Shown: positions 16,780 through 25,454 of the stretch, piece by piece
How the letters are laid out: each line of letters starts with the position of its first letter
Position numbering within the stretch: position 1 is the stretch's first letter
Assembly (NCBI GenBank): GCA_031551355.1
Contig: JAVBNT010000006.1
Location: 1 to 64,000, forward strand
Direction: 5' to 3'
From: JAVBNT01 sp031551355
Lineage (GTDB): Bacteria > Vulcanimicrobiota > CADAWZ01
Length of the DNA: 64,000 bases
The notes under the pieces: model-generated
Told to the model about the DNA's origin: nothing
Seen by the model: only the letters and a program-made list of their open reading frames with translations
Databases searched by the model: none
Program-made: the position numbers and the translations under genes

Positions 16780-17322
16780 ATGGCTGAACTAAAAGGCACA
16801 AAAACAGAAAAAAACCTGATGGACGCTTTTGCCGGAGAGTCACAGGCAAGAAACAAATACACTTATTATGCGGAAAAAGCAAGACAGGAAGGCTATGAAC
16901 AAATTGCTTCCCTGTTCATAGAAACGTCAGAAAACGAGAAAGAACATGCCAAACTCTGGTTCAAATTCCTCCATGGAGATGAAATTCCGGCAACAACCCA
17001 AAATTTAAAAGATGCTGCTGACGGAGAAAATTACGAATGGACCGATATGTATGCAAAATTCGCCCGGGAAGCGAAAGAAGAGGGGTTTGACAAAATAGCT
17101 TTTGCTTTTGAACTTGTCGGCAGAATTGAAAAAGAACACGAAGCAAGATACCGCAAACTGCTTGCCAATCTTGAAAACGGACTCGTTTTTTCACGAGAGG
17201 GCGACTCCGTATGGCTATGCAGCAACTGCGGCCACGTAATAATCGGCAAGAAAACGCCGCCGAAATGCCCGGTGTGCGCAAAACCTCAGGCATATTTTCA
17301 AATAAAAGCCGAAAACTATTAG
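16780..17322 (+). CDS. rbr: rubrerythrin
   Basis: 180 residues starting MAELKGTKTEKNLMDAFAGESQARNKY (split: MAELKGTKTEKN then LMDAFAGESQARNKYTYYA), the standard rubrerythrin opening. The ferritin-like di-iron domain has the ExxH-type repeats ENEKEHAKLW and RIEKEHEARY. The C-terminal rubredoxin knuckles are CSNCGHV and CPVCAKP. Rubrerythrin reduces hydrogen peroxide to water in the cytoplasm of anaerobes. I choose ATG 16780 because GGAGG lies 11 bases upstream; the in-frame ATG 16762 has no site. It lies 36 bases behind the PerR-like gene, so the two are probably one operon. Confidence 0.95.
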   Translation: MAELKGTKTEKNLMDAFAGESQARNKYTYYAEKARQEGYEQIASLFIETSENEKEHAKLWFKFLHGDEIPATTQNLKDAADGENYEWTDMYAKFAREAKEEGFDKIAFAFELVGRIEKEHEARYRKLLANLENGLVFSREGDSVWLCSNCGHVIIGKKTPPKCPVCAKPQAYFQIKAENY

Positions 17323-17612
17323 ATTTATAGTCAGGTTTACCAGCCTGCACTCTAACCATATAAATTATGGATGAATGCGCGTCATCCGCAGGGAGCAACA
17401 ACGGGGGGAGATGTTCCCGGCCGGTAACAAGCATATAAAACGTACTTATCAAGAATGCAGGTTGGTATTAAATACCAGACCTCTCGGACAAATAACTTCC
17501 GAAGGTCTGGTATTCTCTCTTTATTGCGGATTTTTTTGACAAAAAGGAAAAACAGATAAAAACCGGGGAATGTTAAATATATAAAATATCTAAGAAAGCC
17601 TTAACAAAAAAA
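17323..17612 (+). other. rubrerythrin 3' region with terminator and possible structured RNA
   Basis: A terminator-like stem AATACCAGACCT / AGGTCTGGTATT (17471-17514), with a CGG/CCG inner pair and a T-rich tail, lies 99 bases before the next gene. The 150 bases before it contain GC-rich pieces (GGGAGC...GTTCCC, CGGCCGG) in an otherwise A/T-rich gap. It may simply end the perR-rbr transcript, or be part of a leader for the acetyltransferase gene. Confidence 0.45.
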
Positions 17613-18833
17613 ATGACCGCCAACAATTTGCAAAATATGCACATACAAAAACTGCAGCCCGGGCATCTCGAACAATACAACGAGCTTTTGCGCTACGCAT
17701 TCCAGGTTACGGAAAAAACTTTGCTTGAATACGGCTGGGAAGACGATGAAATACGGCAGTCAAAATTCCCTGTTCTGGAAAGGGCAAACGTCCTGGGCTG
17801 GTTTGACGGCGACAAACTGGCTTCACAGTTTGCCGTTTATCCGATGAAAATGAATATTCACGGAACAACCTACGACATCGGTTTCATAACCAGCGTTTCA
17901 ACATATCCCGAATACTCCGGTATGGGGCTGATGGGCAAGCTGATGAAACAGAGTCTGACGGAAATGAAAAACCTTGGACAGAGCCTGTCGCTTCTATACC
18001 CCTACTCCATACCATTATACCGCAACAAGGGCTGGGAAATAGTATCCGACAAAATGTCGTTCAACATCAAGGACAACCAGCTGCCGCGGAAAATATCGGT
18101 CGGCGGCTATGTGCGCAGAGTGGAAAGCGACAGTCAGGATCTGATAAGGCTGCACAACCTTTTTGCCAATAAAACCCATGGCTGTATATTCAGGGACGAT
18201 CTGGCCTGGGAAGAATACTGGCGCTGGGACGTAGACGATACTTCGGTGGCGATATATTACAACACCGCCGGAGAGCCTTTGGGCTATATGGTATATCTGC
18301 TCAAAGACGCAGTCATGCATATAAAAGAGATGATTTACCTGAATATCGAAGCCTGGAAAGGTCTCTGGAAGTATATTGCCGCCCATGATTCCATGATTGA
18401 TGAAGTTAACGGCAATAATTATTCAAACGAACCGATTGCCTTCTGGCTGGAAGACAGCGATATAAAAGAAACCGTAAGGCCGTATATAATGGGCAGGATA
18501 ATTGATGTAAAGAAATTCCTTGCCGATTACAATTTCAGAAATATCCGCGAGGGAGATTCAGTGACCTTTACCGTAACGGATCCGTTGTTGGAGTGGAACA
18601 ACGGCACCTTTACACTCGAATTCGACGATTCAAAAAAAACAAACATCACCACTGCACGGGAATCGGAAAATACTGTTGAAACATCCATCAACACACTGAC
18701 AACGATGCTGCTGAGCTATAAACGCCCGTCATATCTCAATGAAATGGAACGACTCTCCGCCGGCAAAAAAACAATTGCCCTGCTTGAAAAAATTATCCCT
18801 TCGGAGAAAGCATATATATCGGATTATCTGTAA
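17613..18833 (+). CDS. Eis-type GNAT N-acetyltransferase
   Basis: 406 residues with the double GNAT plus SCP2-like C-terminal layout of Eis proteins. The first domain has VSTYPEYSGMGLMGKLMKQSL (acetyl-CoA loop, given here without the next residues), SLLYPYSIPLYRNKGWE and a KMSF segment; the C-terminal 100 residues (VTDPLLEWNNGTFTLEF) match the sterol-carrier-like part. Eis proteins acetylate amines, including aminoglycosides in mycobacteria; the native substrate here is unknown. No ribosome-binding site precedes ATG 17613, and ATG 17637 is an alternative start. Transcription is convergent with the Crp/Fnr gene. Confidence 0.8.
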   Translation: MTANNLQNMHIQKLQPGHLEQYNELLRYAFQVTEKTLLEYGWEDDEIRQSKFPVLERANVLGWFDGDKLASQFAVYPMKMNIHGTTYDIGFITSVSTYPEYSGMGLMGKLMKQSLTEMKNLGQSLSLLYPYSIPLYRNKGWEIVSDKMSFNIKDNQLPRKISVGGYVRRVESDSQDLIRLHNLFANKTHGCIFRDDLAWEEYWRWDVDDTSVAIYYNTAGEPLGYMVYLLKDAVMHIKEMIYLNIEAWKGLWKYIAAHDSMIDEVNGNNYSNEPIAFWLEDSDIKETVRPYIMGRIIDVKKFLADYNFRNIREGDSVTFTVTDPLLEWNNGTFTLEFDDSKKTNITTARESENTVETSINTLTTMLLSYKRPSYLNEMERLSAGKKTIALLEKIIPSEKAYISDYL

Positions 18834-18844
18834 GCAAAAGATAC

Positions 18845-19513
18845 CTATTGCTCAATATCAGCCAGCAAAACAAACCTGTTTTTCTGAAAGTCAATCAGGC
18901 CGTCGTCTTTCATCCGGCCCAGTTCACGAGAAAGAGCGCTGCGTTCCACGCCAAGGTAATCGGCAAGCTCCTCCCTGTTAAAAGGAATTGAAAACTCTCT
19001 GGCTCGGGACTTTGTAAATTCGCCGTTAAGAAAAAGCGTTATCCTTTCACGCAGGCTTTTTATCATCAAATAGTCAATCTTCTTATTAAGCACAAGACAC
19101 TGAGACGCCAGTTGCTTGAGCATATTGCGAATCAGGCGCTGATGAAAGGTGCAGGAGCTGCTGCAGGTGGTCGTCATTTTTCCGTAATTCAAAAAAAGTA
19201 TTTCCGAGTCGGTTGCCGAAATAACAGATACAGGACTCTTGATTCCGTCAATATAGGCAAAAACTTCCCCGAATACTCCGGAAGCATTAACTTCCTGAAG
19301 CATAAATCTTTTGCCGCTGAAGTTTTCCTTGACGATCTCCACTTTGCCGGAAAGGACTACGCCGATATTTTTTACCGGACTCCCGGGATATATTATCGTT
19401 TCACCTTTATAGAACACTTTATCCCTGGCGTCGACACAACCAAGCATCAGCTCTATATCGGCAAGATTTATTCCCTCAAATAATAAACTGTCTCTCAACG
19501 GTTCAATTTTCAT
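18845..19513 (-). CDS. Crp/Fnr-family regulator, likely HcpR-like
   Basis: 222 residues: an N-terminal cyclic-nucleotide-binding fold (GETIIYPGSPVKNIGVVLSGKVEI at about residue 40, in part), a long linking helix with a CSSSC pair (TTTCSSSCTFHQRLIRNML), and a C-terminal helix-turn-helix (REELADYLGVERSALSRELGRM). It is divergent from hcp, as regulators of hybrid cluster protein genes often are, and the region between has a 16-base palindrome. It probably controls hcp in response to nitrosative or redox signals. The cysteine pair resembles that of related clostridial regulators; what it binds is not known from sequence. Confidence 0.8.
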   Translation of the reverse strand: MKIEPLRDSLLFEGINLADIELMLGCVDARDKVFYKGETIIYPGSPVKNIGVVLSGKVEIVKENFSGKRFMLQEVNASGVFGEVFAYIDGIKSPVSVISATDSEILFLNYGKMTTTCSSSCTFHQRLIRNMLKQLASQCLVLNKKIDYLMIKSLRERITLFLNGEFTKSRAREFSIPFNREELADYLGVERSALSRELGRMKDDGLIDFQKNRFVLLADIEQ

Positions 19514-19536
19514 AAAAAAATCCCATAAATATATTT

Positions 19537-19552
19537 TGTTGCTACAGCAACA
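19537..19552. promoter_or_regulatory. palindromic operator between regulator and hcp
   Basis: TGTTGCT AC AGCAACA is a perfect 7-2-7 inverted repeat in the divergent promoter region, followed by A/T-rich TATACT-type -10 candidates toward hcp. A second palindrome, CCCTGT TCCT ACAGGG, lies at about 19626-19641 in the hcp leader. Both are candidate sites of the Crp/Fnr protein. Confidence 0.6.
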
Positions 19553-19677
19553 TCCTTTACGCTTATACTATACTATACTTTTTAAAGGCGAATCAAGACG
19601 CGACAAAACAAAGCGGAAAAACATACCCTGTTCCTACAGGGAAAATCCGCAGAATATATAAAAACAAGGAGGTATTT

Positions 19678-21252
19678 ATGTTTTGTTTTCAGTGTGAACA
19701 GACAGCACAGGGGAAAGGATGCACAATAAACGGAGTATGCGGAAAGAAAGGAGATACGGCAGGGCTTCAGGACCGTCTGACCGGCGCAATCATTGATTTG
19801 TCGGAAATTTCTGCCGGCAAAGGCTCTGACAAGGAATACGGCGCCTTTATACAGGAATCTCTTTTCGTTACTGTCACTAACGTAAACTTCGACAATGAAG
19901 CCATAGAAAAATACATCAATAAAGCGCTCGGCTATTTGAAAAAAGCAGGCAAAGAGACTACCGGGGTATTCGACGTCGCCAATATATGGAACGCAAATGA
20001 AGACATCCGTTCTCTTAAAACGTTGATTTTGCTGGGGATGAGAGGAATGGCGGCATATGCGCACCATGCTTATATCCTCGGATATTACGACCCTTCAATT
20101 ACCGAGTTTATGTTCAAGGGCTTAGCCGCGATAAAAAAAGAGTTGGGCATCGAAGAACTGTTAAAGCTTGTCCTCGAAACAGGTGAAGTCAACCTCAGAT
20201 GCATGGAGCTTCTCGATAAGGCTAATACCGAAACATACGGAACACCTGTTCCTACAGTTGTAAGCAAAAATATCGAAAAAGGACCGTTCATCATCATCAC
20301 CGGCCATGATCTGCATGATTTGAAAGAACTGCTCATCCAAACGGAAGGCAAAGGCATCAACATCTACACTCATGGAGAAATGCTGCCGGCTCACGGATAT
20401 CCGGAACTTAAAAAATATCCGCATTTAAAAGGAAACTTCGGCACGGCATGGCAGAACCAGCAAAAAGAGTTTGACAATGTACCGGCTCCGATACTTTACA
20501 CTACCAACTGCCTGATGCTGCCTAAAACCAGTTATTCCGAAAAAATATTTACCACCTCAATGGTCGGCTTCCCCAATACAAAGCATATTCCCGCCGATGC
20601 CAACGGACATAAAGATTTTTCCGAGTTGATTGCCATGGCTCTTAAGCTTGGCGGATACAAAGAAGAAACAAAAATGACCGGCATTAACGGCGGCGATACC
20701 CTGATGACGGGTTTTGCCAGAGGCACGGTAATGGGCGCTGCGGGAACGGTAATTGATGCCGTCAAATCAAAGGCTCTCAGACACATCTTCCTTGTCGGCG
20801 GCTGTGACGGCGCTAAACCCGGCAGAAACTACTACACCGATTTTGTCGCCAAGGCTCCCAAAGACACACTGATTCTTACTCTTGCCTGCGGAAAATACCG
20901 GTTCAACGACATGTCTATCGGTGAAATAGGCGGATTGCCGAGAATACTCGATATGGGACAGTGCAACGATGCCTACAGTGCCATCGTAGTGGCCTCGGCA
21001 CTGGCGGAAGCATTCGGCTGCACGGTAAACGATCTGCCTCTGACACTCGTTCTTTCATGGTACGAACAAAAAGCGGTATGCATATTGCTGACACTGCTCC
21101 ACCTCGGACTTAGAAACATTTATCTCGGCCCATCGCTGCCGGCATTTGTCTCACCGGGAATACTTGATGTCCTCGTAAAGAATTTTGGCTTAAAACCGAT
21201 TTCCACGCCCGAAGAAGATCTTAAATCGATACTTCATCTGGAAACGGTATAA
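19678..21252 (+). CDS. hcp: hybrid cluster protein (hydroxylamine reductase)
   Basis: 524 residues starting MFCFQCEQTAQGKGC; the N-terminal cysteines are spaced C-x2-C-x8-C-x5-C, the pattern of anaerobe-type Hcp with a [4Fe-4S] cluster. Later segments FVGGCDGAKPGRNYYTDF (in part), LACGKYRF, DMGQCNDAYSA and LSWYEQKAVCILLTLLHLG carry the ligands of the hybrid iron-sulfur-oxygen cluster. Hcp reduces nitric oxide or hydroxylamine and protects anaerobes from nitrosative stress in the cytoplasm. ATG 19678 follows AAGGAGGTATTT. It faces a Crp/Fnr-type gene across a palindromic operator. No hcr reductase gene is nearby, as is normal for this class. Confidence 0.96.
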   Translation: MFCFQCEQTAQGKGCTINGVCGKKGDTAGLQDRLTGAIIDLSEISAGKGSDKEYGAFIQESLFVTVTNVNFDNEAIEKYINKALGYLKKAGKETTGVFDVANIWNANEDIRSLKTLILLGMRGMAAYAHHAYILGYYDPSITEFMFKGLAAIKKELGIEELLKLVLETGEVNLRCMELLDKANTETYGTPVPTVVSKNIEKGPFIIITGHDLHDLKELLIQTEGKGINIYTHGEMLPAHGYPELKKYPHLKGNFGTAWQNQQKEFDNVPAPILYTTNCLMLPKTSYSEKIFTTSMVGFPNTKHIPADANGHKDFSELIAMALKLGGYKEETKMTGINGGDTLMTGFARGTVMGAAGTVIDAVKSKALRHIFLVGGCDGAKPGRNYYTDFVAKAPKDTLILTLACGKYRFNDMSIGEIGGLPRILDMGQCNDAYSAIVVASALAEAFGCTVNDLPLTLVLSWYEQKAVCILLTLLHLGLRNIYLGPSLPAFVSPGILDVLVKNFGLKPISTPEEDLKSILHLETV

Positions 21253-21409
21253 CCGCGGTATACGGTAAAAAAAGTCCGGCAGCGTTCAGGAAAATTATCC
21301 GGGTAAATGCTGCCGGAAATACTTACGTCTACGGCAAACTCAAAGGAATATATTGAATTTGCCAGAATTCTAAGTGTTGGTTTAATAACAATTTAAGGGA
21401 GAATATACT

Positions 21410-21631
21410 ATGAAGGAAAAAGTAGAGGAAGTCATTGCCAAAATAAGACCGGCACTGCAATCTGACGGAGGAGACGTCGAAATTGTTGAAATCACAGAAG
21501 ACGGGATTGTAAAGCTGCGCCTTAAAGGTGCCTGCGGAAGCTGCCCTATGAGCCAGATGACTCTGAAAATGTTTATTGAAAAAACACTTATAAAAGAAGT
21601 TCCGGAAGTAAAAGAAGTCGTCGGAGTATAA
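21410..21631 (+). CDS. NifU-like C-terminal (NFU) domain protein
   Basis: 73 residues, a stand-alone NFU domain: KIRPALQSDGGDVEIVEI at the N-half and the cluster-binding CGSCPMSQMTLK. Such proteins carry iron-sulfur clusters to target apoproteins. It follows hcp by 157 bases, with a hairpin CCGGCAGC / GCTGCCGG between, so it may be separately expressed. A start at ATG 21410 is preceded by AAGGGAGAA. A strong terminator lies just after the stop. Its position next to an iron-sulfur enzyme gene is suggestive but not proof of a link. Confidence 0.92.
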   Translation: MKEKVEEVIAKIRPALQSDGGDVEIVEITEDGIVKLRLKGACGSCPMSQMTLKMFIEKTLIKEVPEVKEVVGV

Positions 21632-21648
21632 ATCCGTATAAAAATTAC

Positions 21649-21690
21649 AAGGAGCTGCCCGTTAAGTAAAAGAAGGCGGTTCCTTTTTTA
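21649..21690 (+). terminator. Rho-independent terminator after the NFU gene
   Basis: AAGGAGCTGCC / GGCGGTTCCTT stem (with G-U pairs) followed by TTTTTT. Confidence 0.85.
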
Positions 21691-21702
21691 GTTTTCAAAA
21701 AC

Positions 21703-23009
21703 TTATTTTATCTGCATTTCAACCAAACTAAATCTCTGCCATGAATCTAAAGGCTGAATAAATTCAACAAACAATCCGTTTGCATCAACAATACCCGCAG
21801 GAATACTAATTTTATATTCCCTTAGCTCCCGGCCAACTTCTACGACATCCAATCTGCGCCCATTGGCCTTTATTGTGATCTCTAAGGGATTATTGGAATT
21901 ATCAACTCCGGCAATTTTAAGCAGCATCGTCAAATTTTTATTTTGAATGTGGCCGGCAAAGTCAATAGTCAGATCGGCCTCATTCGATGAGACTATAAAG
22001 CCGTCAGTCCCCGGATTCCACCCCATACCGGGAATACCATAAAAAGACCCGGCATTCTCCGGTGAAAATATAATTTTATCGCCAATGCGATACTTGGGGA
22101 AAAGATCTATCCATGTATTCTCCCATTTTCCGGTAAGCGGATGATAGGCATAAACATTTGTCAGCCTGTTTCGCATAATCCAGTTTCTGGCGAAGAAAAA
22201 ATAATACGGAGATTCCACTTCATACAGCGCCCAATAGTTAGGCCTCTTACCCGAATACCCGTTTATAGTCTTCAGGTTATATTTTTGAGCTATTGAAAAC
22301 GCTTCCAGTTGTGAATGTATTATTGATTTTTTTGACCGTCATAAGAAACAAAAAAACATTTACAATCTTGCGGAGGAGCAGGAACCATCTCCAAAAAGCG
22401 GGTCATATAGGAAGTTCTCCATTCATTGTTGTAGCCGTTAATAAACACATCATGCAGAAACGTTCTATTATCAAAAAAAATCAGGACTATAATAAGCAGC
22501 ATCAAAGGGATGCGGTAGCTTTTTCTTATTCCTTTCAGTAAATTCTCCATAAAATAGCCAATCAAAATACAGGCCGGCAGTGTAAGAAAAGCAGGTAACG
22601 TACAACAGCCCTTATTGCCGCCCCCCCCGGGGAAGAACTTATATACAAAGTACCATAACGTCATACCGTCAATTCTGATCAGTAAAGCAAAGGAAAATAT
22701 AACCGCAAAAGCAAGCAGTTTCATAAAAACGGCCTTGTTCCCGTCAGGGCCGGAGGCACTATCCGTTGAGCGCTTTTTAAGCGTAAAGCAAACGGAAAAA
22801 ATCAAAAGGGAAAAGGTCAAAAGCGGAAAACCGGACCAAAGCTCGTCGGCAAAGGGCTTGGTAAACACATCCGGTATATTCCTAAGCAGCCACCCCCAGA
22901 AAATACTCACCGGAGAAGAATTGAAAAAATCAAACCATTGCGGGATCTGCGCCAGAACCTCCGGCAGGAAATATTTTATACACAAAATATCATAGAGACA
23001 AATTTTCAA
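21703..23009 (-). pseudogene. membrane glycosyltransferase-like protein, broken by a frameshift
   Basis: Two frames belong together: 23009-22320 encodes several membrane spans (FALLIRIDGMTLWYFVYKFF, ACILIGYFMENLLKG, LMLLIIVLIFF) ending FFVSYDGQKNQ, and the next frame continues SIIHSQLEAFSIAQKYN...WALYEVESPYYFFFARNW to the stop at 21703. The switch is at a run of seven A near 22332 and needs a -1 shift. The C-terminal ~170 residues are beta-rich with FSPENAGSFYGIPGMGWNP, like the extracytoplasmic domain at the end of some polyprenyl-sugar transferases. A decayed duplicate lies just upstream. No confident enzyme assignment is possible; the 5' end appears truncated, with no transferase motif. 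Confidence 0.6.
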
Positions 23010-23024
23010 CTCTAATCAGCAACA

Positions 23025-23225
23025 GAAAAGAGCAAAGCTGTCAGACGGCAATAATTTTAACTATAATATGAATTTTGTCTTCCGGGCCGGCCTTAAATCT
23101 GTTAACAAAAATTATTGAAACAATAAGAAGAATAAAAGACAGTAACGGGAAACCGGATGAGATTTCATTAGCGTGAAATGTTTTCTTAAGATAGGGAATG
23201 ATAAAGCGGCATTTTACAACGTCTC
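23025..23225 (-). pseudogene. remnant of a duplicate of the same membrane protein
   Basis: Translating the minus strand from about 23225 gives YLKKTFHANEISSGFPLL, then SFILLIVSIIFVNRFK, then a TGA and QLCSFLLLIRVENLSLYDIL. These align in order with LLRNIPDVFTKPFADELWSGFPLL, TFSLLIFSVCFTLKKR and FSFALLIRIDGMTLWYFV of the neighbouring frame at 22320-23009. It has a stop codon and no start, so it is a relic of a tandem duplication. Confidence 0.65.
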
Positions 23226-23245
23226 TCTCAGTAAATATTCAATCA

Positions 23246-24067
23246 TCATTTGCCCTGTTCAAAAATCTGGTCGCTTACGCCCTGATTGATAATATATTCA
23301 CCGTAAAGAGCGTCGGCACTGGCCTTTATATTCGATTTTGGAAAATTAAGTTCCATATGCATCGTATCGAAAAGATTAAAATCATTAGTTTTTCTGTAAG
23401 TACATTTCACATCAATAAATCCGCCGTCACGATATGAGTACAGCTGTCTTGGAAAAAGCCAGTTATCTTTATTTATCCACATTTCAATCTTCTGAAGATC
23501 TCCGCGGCCAATGACGGGAATTAAACGCAACATAAAACAGCGCGAGTATTCATCGGTTCCCTCGAATATTTTTATCGTATACTCAGACGGCTCAGGCAGA
23601 CTCCAGCCGAAAATCTGCGGATATTTTGATAAAAATTCCGGTGCTTTCTCGAACTTAACCCTATACTTGTCAGGCGACTTAAAATAATAATGCCCTTCAA
23701 GGTTGAACGGAACTTCCAGAAAAGAATATTTCGCCTTAGCAGCGACAGTCAGAGGACAAACATAGTCGTTAAGTCCGGAATTGGCGTCCCTCATTTTCTG
23801 AAAAATCTGCTTGGCAACCGACTGCCTTACAGATGAACCCCACGGCGGAAGTTCAAACTTTTTTGCCTCCTTGCCTTGCAGAGGCTGTGACACAGACGGC
23901 GACGGTGATGGCCGCGGCTGTTCCGGCTTAATGGTTCCATTGTCCGTGGACGGCGATACTAACGGAGATACGGACGGAGACGGAGATACGGAAGGCTGCT
24001 GTGAATAACAGGGCACGGAAAAAAGAATAAAGCAAGCCACCGTCAATATAATTAAATGATATCTCAT
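23246..24067 (-). CDS. secreted LolA-like protein with a Pro/Ser-rich linker
   Basis: 273 residues. A signal peptide (LIILTVACFILFSVPCYS) leads to a repetitive SPSPSVSP linker (about residues 25-60) and then a beta-rich domain (LEGHYYFKSPDKYRVKFEKAP, in part; KIEMWINKDNWLFPRQLYSY; VKCTYRKTNDFNLFDTM) that has the layout of LolA/outer-membrane lipoprotein-sorting folds. ATG 24067 follows GGAAGGGGAG; the frame upstream lacks a site. It lies 33 bases after the UDP-glucose dehydrogenase stop, so the two may be cotranscribed. It probably binds a lipid or lipidated partner in the periplasm, by fold analogy only. Confidence 0.6.
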   Translation of the reverse strand: MRYHLIILTVACFILFSVPCYSQQPSVSPSPSVSPLVSPSTDNGTIKPEQPRPSPSPSVSQPLQGKEAKKFELPPWGSSVRQSVAKQIFQKMRDANSGLNDYVCPLTVAAKAKYSFLEVPFNLEGHYYFKSPDKYRVKFEKAPEFLSKYPQIFGWSLPEPSEYTIKIFEGTDEYSRCFMLRLIPVIGRGDLQKIEMWINKDNWLFPRQLYSYRDGGFIDVKCTYRKTNDFNLFDTMHMELNFPKSNIKASADALYGEYIINQGVSDQIFEQGK

Positions 24068-24100
24068 AAAAACTCCCCTTCCTTCATAAATCATTGCCAA

Positions 24101-25399
24101 TTACTGCCGGCCGATACCGGAATAGGCAAATCCCATTTTCTTCATTCTTGACGGATCATACATATTGCGTCCGTCAATGAAAATATTGTTTCTCATAATA
24201 CTTTTTATTCTGACAAAATCCAAATGATTAAACTCTTTCCATTCGGTAACAATAATAATAGCATCGGATCCTTCAGCCGCATCGTAAGGATTGGCGCAGA
24301 ACTTTACATCCGAACAGGACACATGTTCTCTGGCTTTATCCATCGCCACCGGGTCATATACCCTTATCTTCATATTTAATTTCTTGAACTCATTTATTAA
24401 GACCAAAGACGGAGCATTACGCAAATCATCTGTATTAGGCTTAAAAGAAAGTCCCAAAAGGGTTATGACCGAACCCTCCGGATTGGGTATAAACTTCTTA
24501 AGTTTCTTAAGTACCAGACCATGCTGTTCATAGTTAATATCCTGAACAGATTTCAACATCTTAAAATCATAGCCAAGCTTATCGGCAATACTTATAAACG
24601 CGGAAACGTCTTTGGGAAAACAGGAGCCGCCGTAGCCGATACCGGCCTGCAAAAACTCCATTCCGATCCTCTTGTCAAGACCAATTCCCCTGGCGACCCT
24701 GGAAACATCAGCCCCGACAATATCACAAATATTGGCAATTGAATTAATAAAAGATATCTTCATCGCCAGATAGGCATTGGCGGTATGTTTAATCAGTTCC
24801 GCGCTTTTTATGTCGGTTATTAAAAGCGGTGCGTTCAGCGGCTCGTATAGCGTAACCAAAAGTGAAGAAGCGCGTTCCGTAGTGACGCCAAGCACAACTC
24901 TGTCCGGCTTCATAAAATCGTCAACAGCCGTCCCTTCACGCAGGAACTCCGGATTTGAAGCAACGTCAAAATCAATGTCTGAAGGGGCATATTCCCTGAT
25001 CTTATTCATTAGCCATTCACCTGTCTGAACAGGTACAGTACTCTTTTCAACAATCAACCGGTAATCCTTTATGTGCTGGGCAATTTGCCTGGCAACCTGT
25101 TCCACAGATGACAAATCGGCATCACCGCTAGCTTTAGAAGGCGTATCCACCGCAACAAAAATTACCGTCCCGTGCTCAACACCCTCAGCCATATCCACAG
25201 AAAATTTTAAACGTCCCTCCAGATAATTTGAAGAAACCAAATCGGACAAATGAGGTTCATAAAACGGAATTTTGCCATTCTTCAAAGTGTCAATCTTGAT
25301 TTTATCCTTGTCAATACACATTACGTCATGTCCAAGTTCAGCAAAACAGGCGCCGGAAACAAGACCGACATAACCTGTCCCTACAATAGTAATCTTCAC
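24101..25399 (-). CDS. ugd: UDP-glucose 6-dehydrogenase
   Basis: 432 residues. The NAD-binding Rossmann motif MKITIVGTGYVGLVSGACFA opens the protein, followed by EKSTVPVQTG, SNPEFLREGTAVDDF, the substrate segment KHTANAYLAMKISFINSIAN and the catalytic cysteine in GYGGSCFPKD (about residue 258). The enzyme makes UDP-glucuronate from UDP-glucose with two NAD in the cytoplasm, a precursor for surface polysaccharides. Neighbours (the broken sugar-transferase-like gene and a glycosidase-type exported protein) fit a cell-surface glycan context. The start ATG 25399 is at the usual place for the family. Confidence 0.95.
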   Translation of the reverse strand: MKITIVGTGYVGLVSGACFAELGHDVMCIDKDKIKIDTLKNGKIPFYEPHLSDLVSSNYLEGRLKFSVDMAEGVEHGTVIFVAVDTPSKASGDADLSSVEQVARQIAQHIKDYRLIVEKSTVPVQTGEWLMNKIREYAPSDIDFDVASNPEFLREGTAVDDFMKPDRVVLGVTTERASSLLVTLYEPLNAPLLITDIKSAELIKHTANAYLAMKISFINSIANICDIVGADVSRVARGIGLDKRIGMEFLQAGIGYGGSCFPKDVSAFISIADKLGYDFKMLKSVQDINYEQHGLVLKKLKKFIPNPEGSVITLLGLSFKPNTDDLRNAPSLVLINEFKKLNMKIRVYDPVAMDKAREHVSCSDVKFCANPYDAAEGSDAIIIVTEWKEFNHLDFVRIKSIMRNNIFIDGRNMYDPSRMKKMGFAYSGIGRQ

Positions 25400-25454
25400 A
25401 GTATGTTTCTCCTCAGAACAATAAGATTAATAAATAATATCAAAAGCTGCAAAT

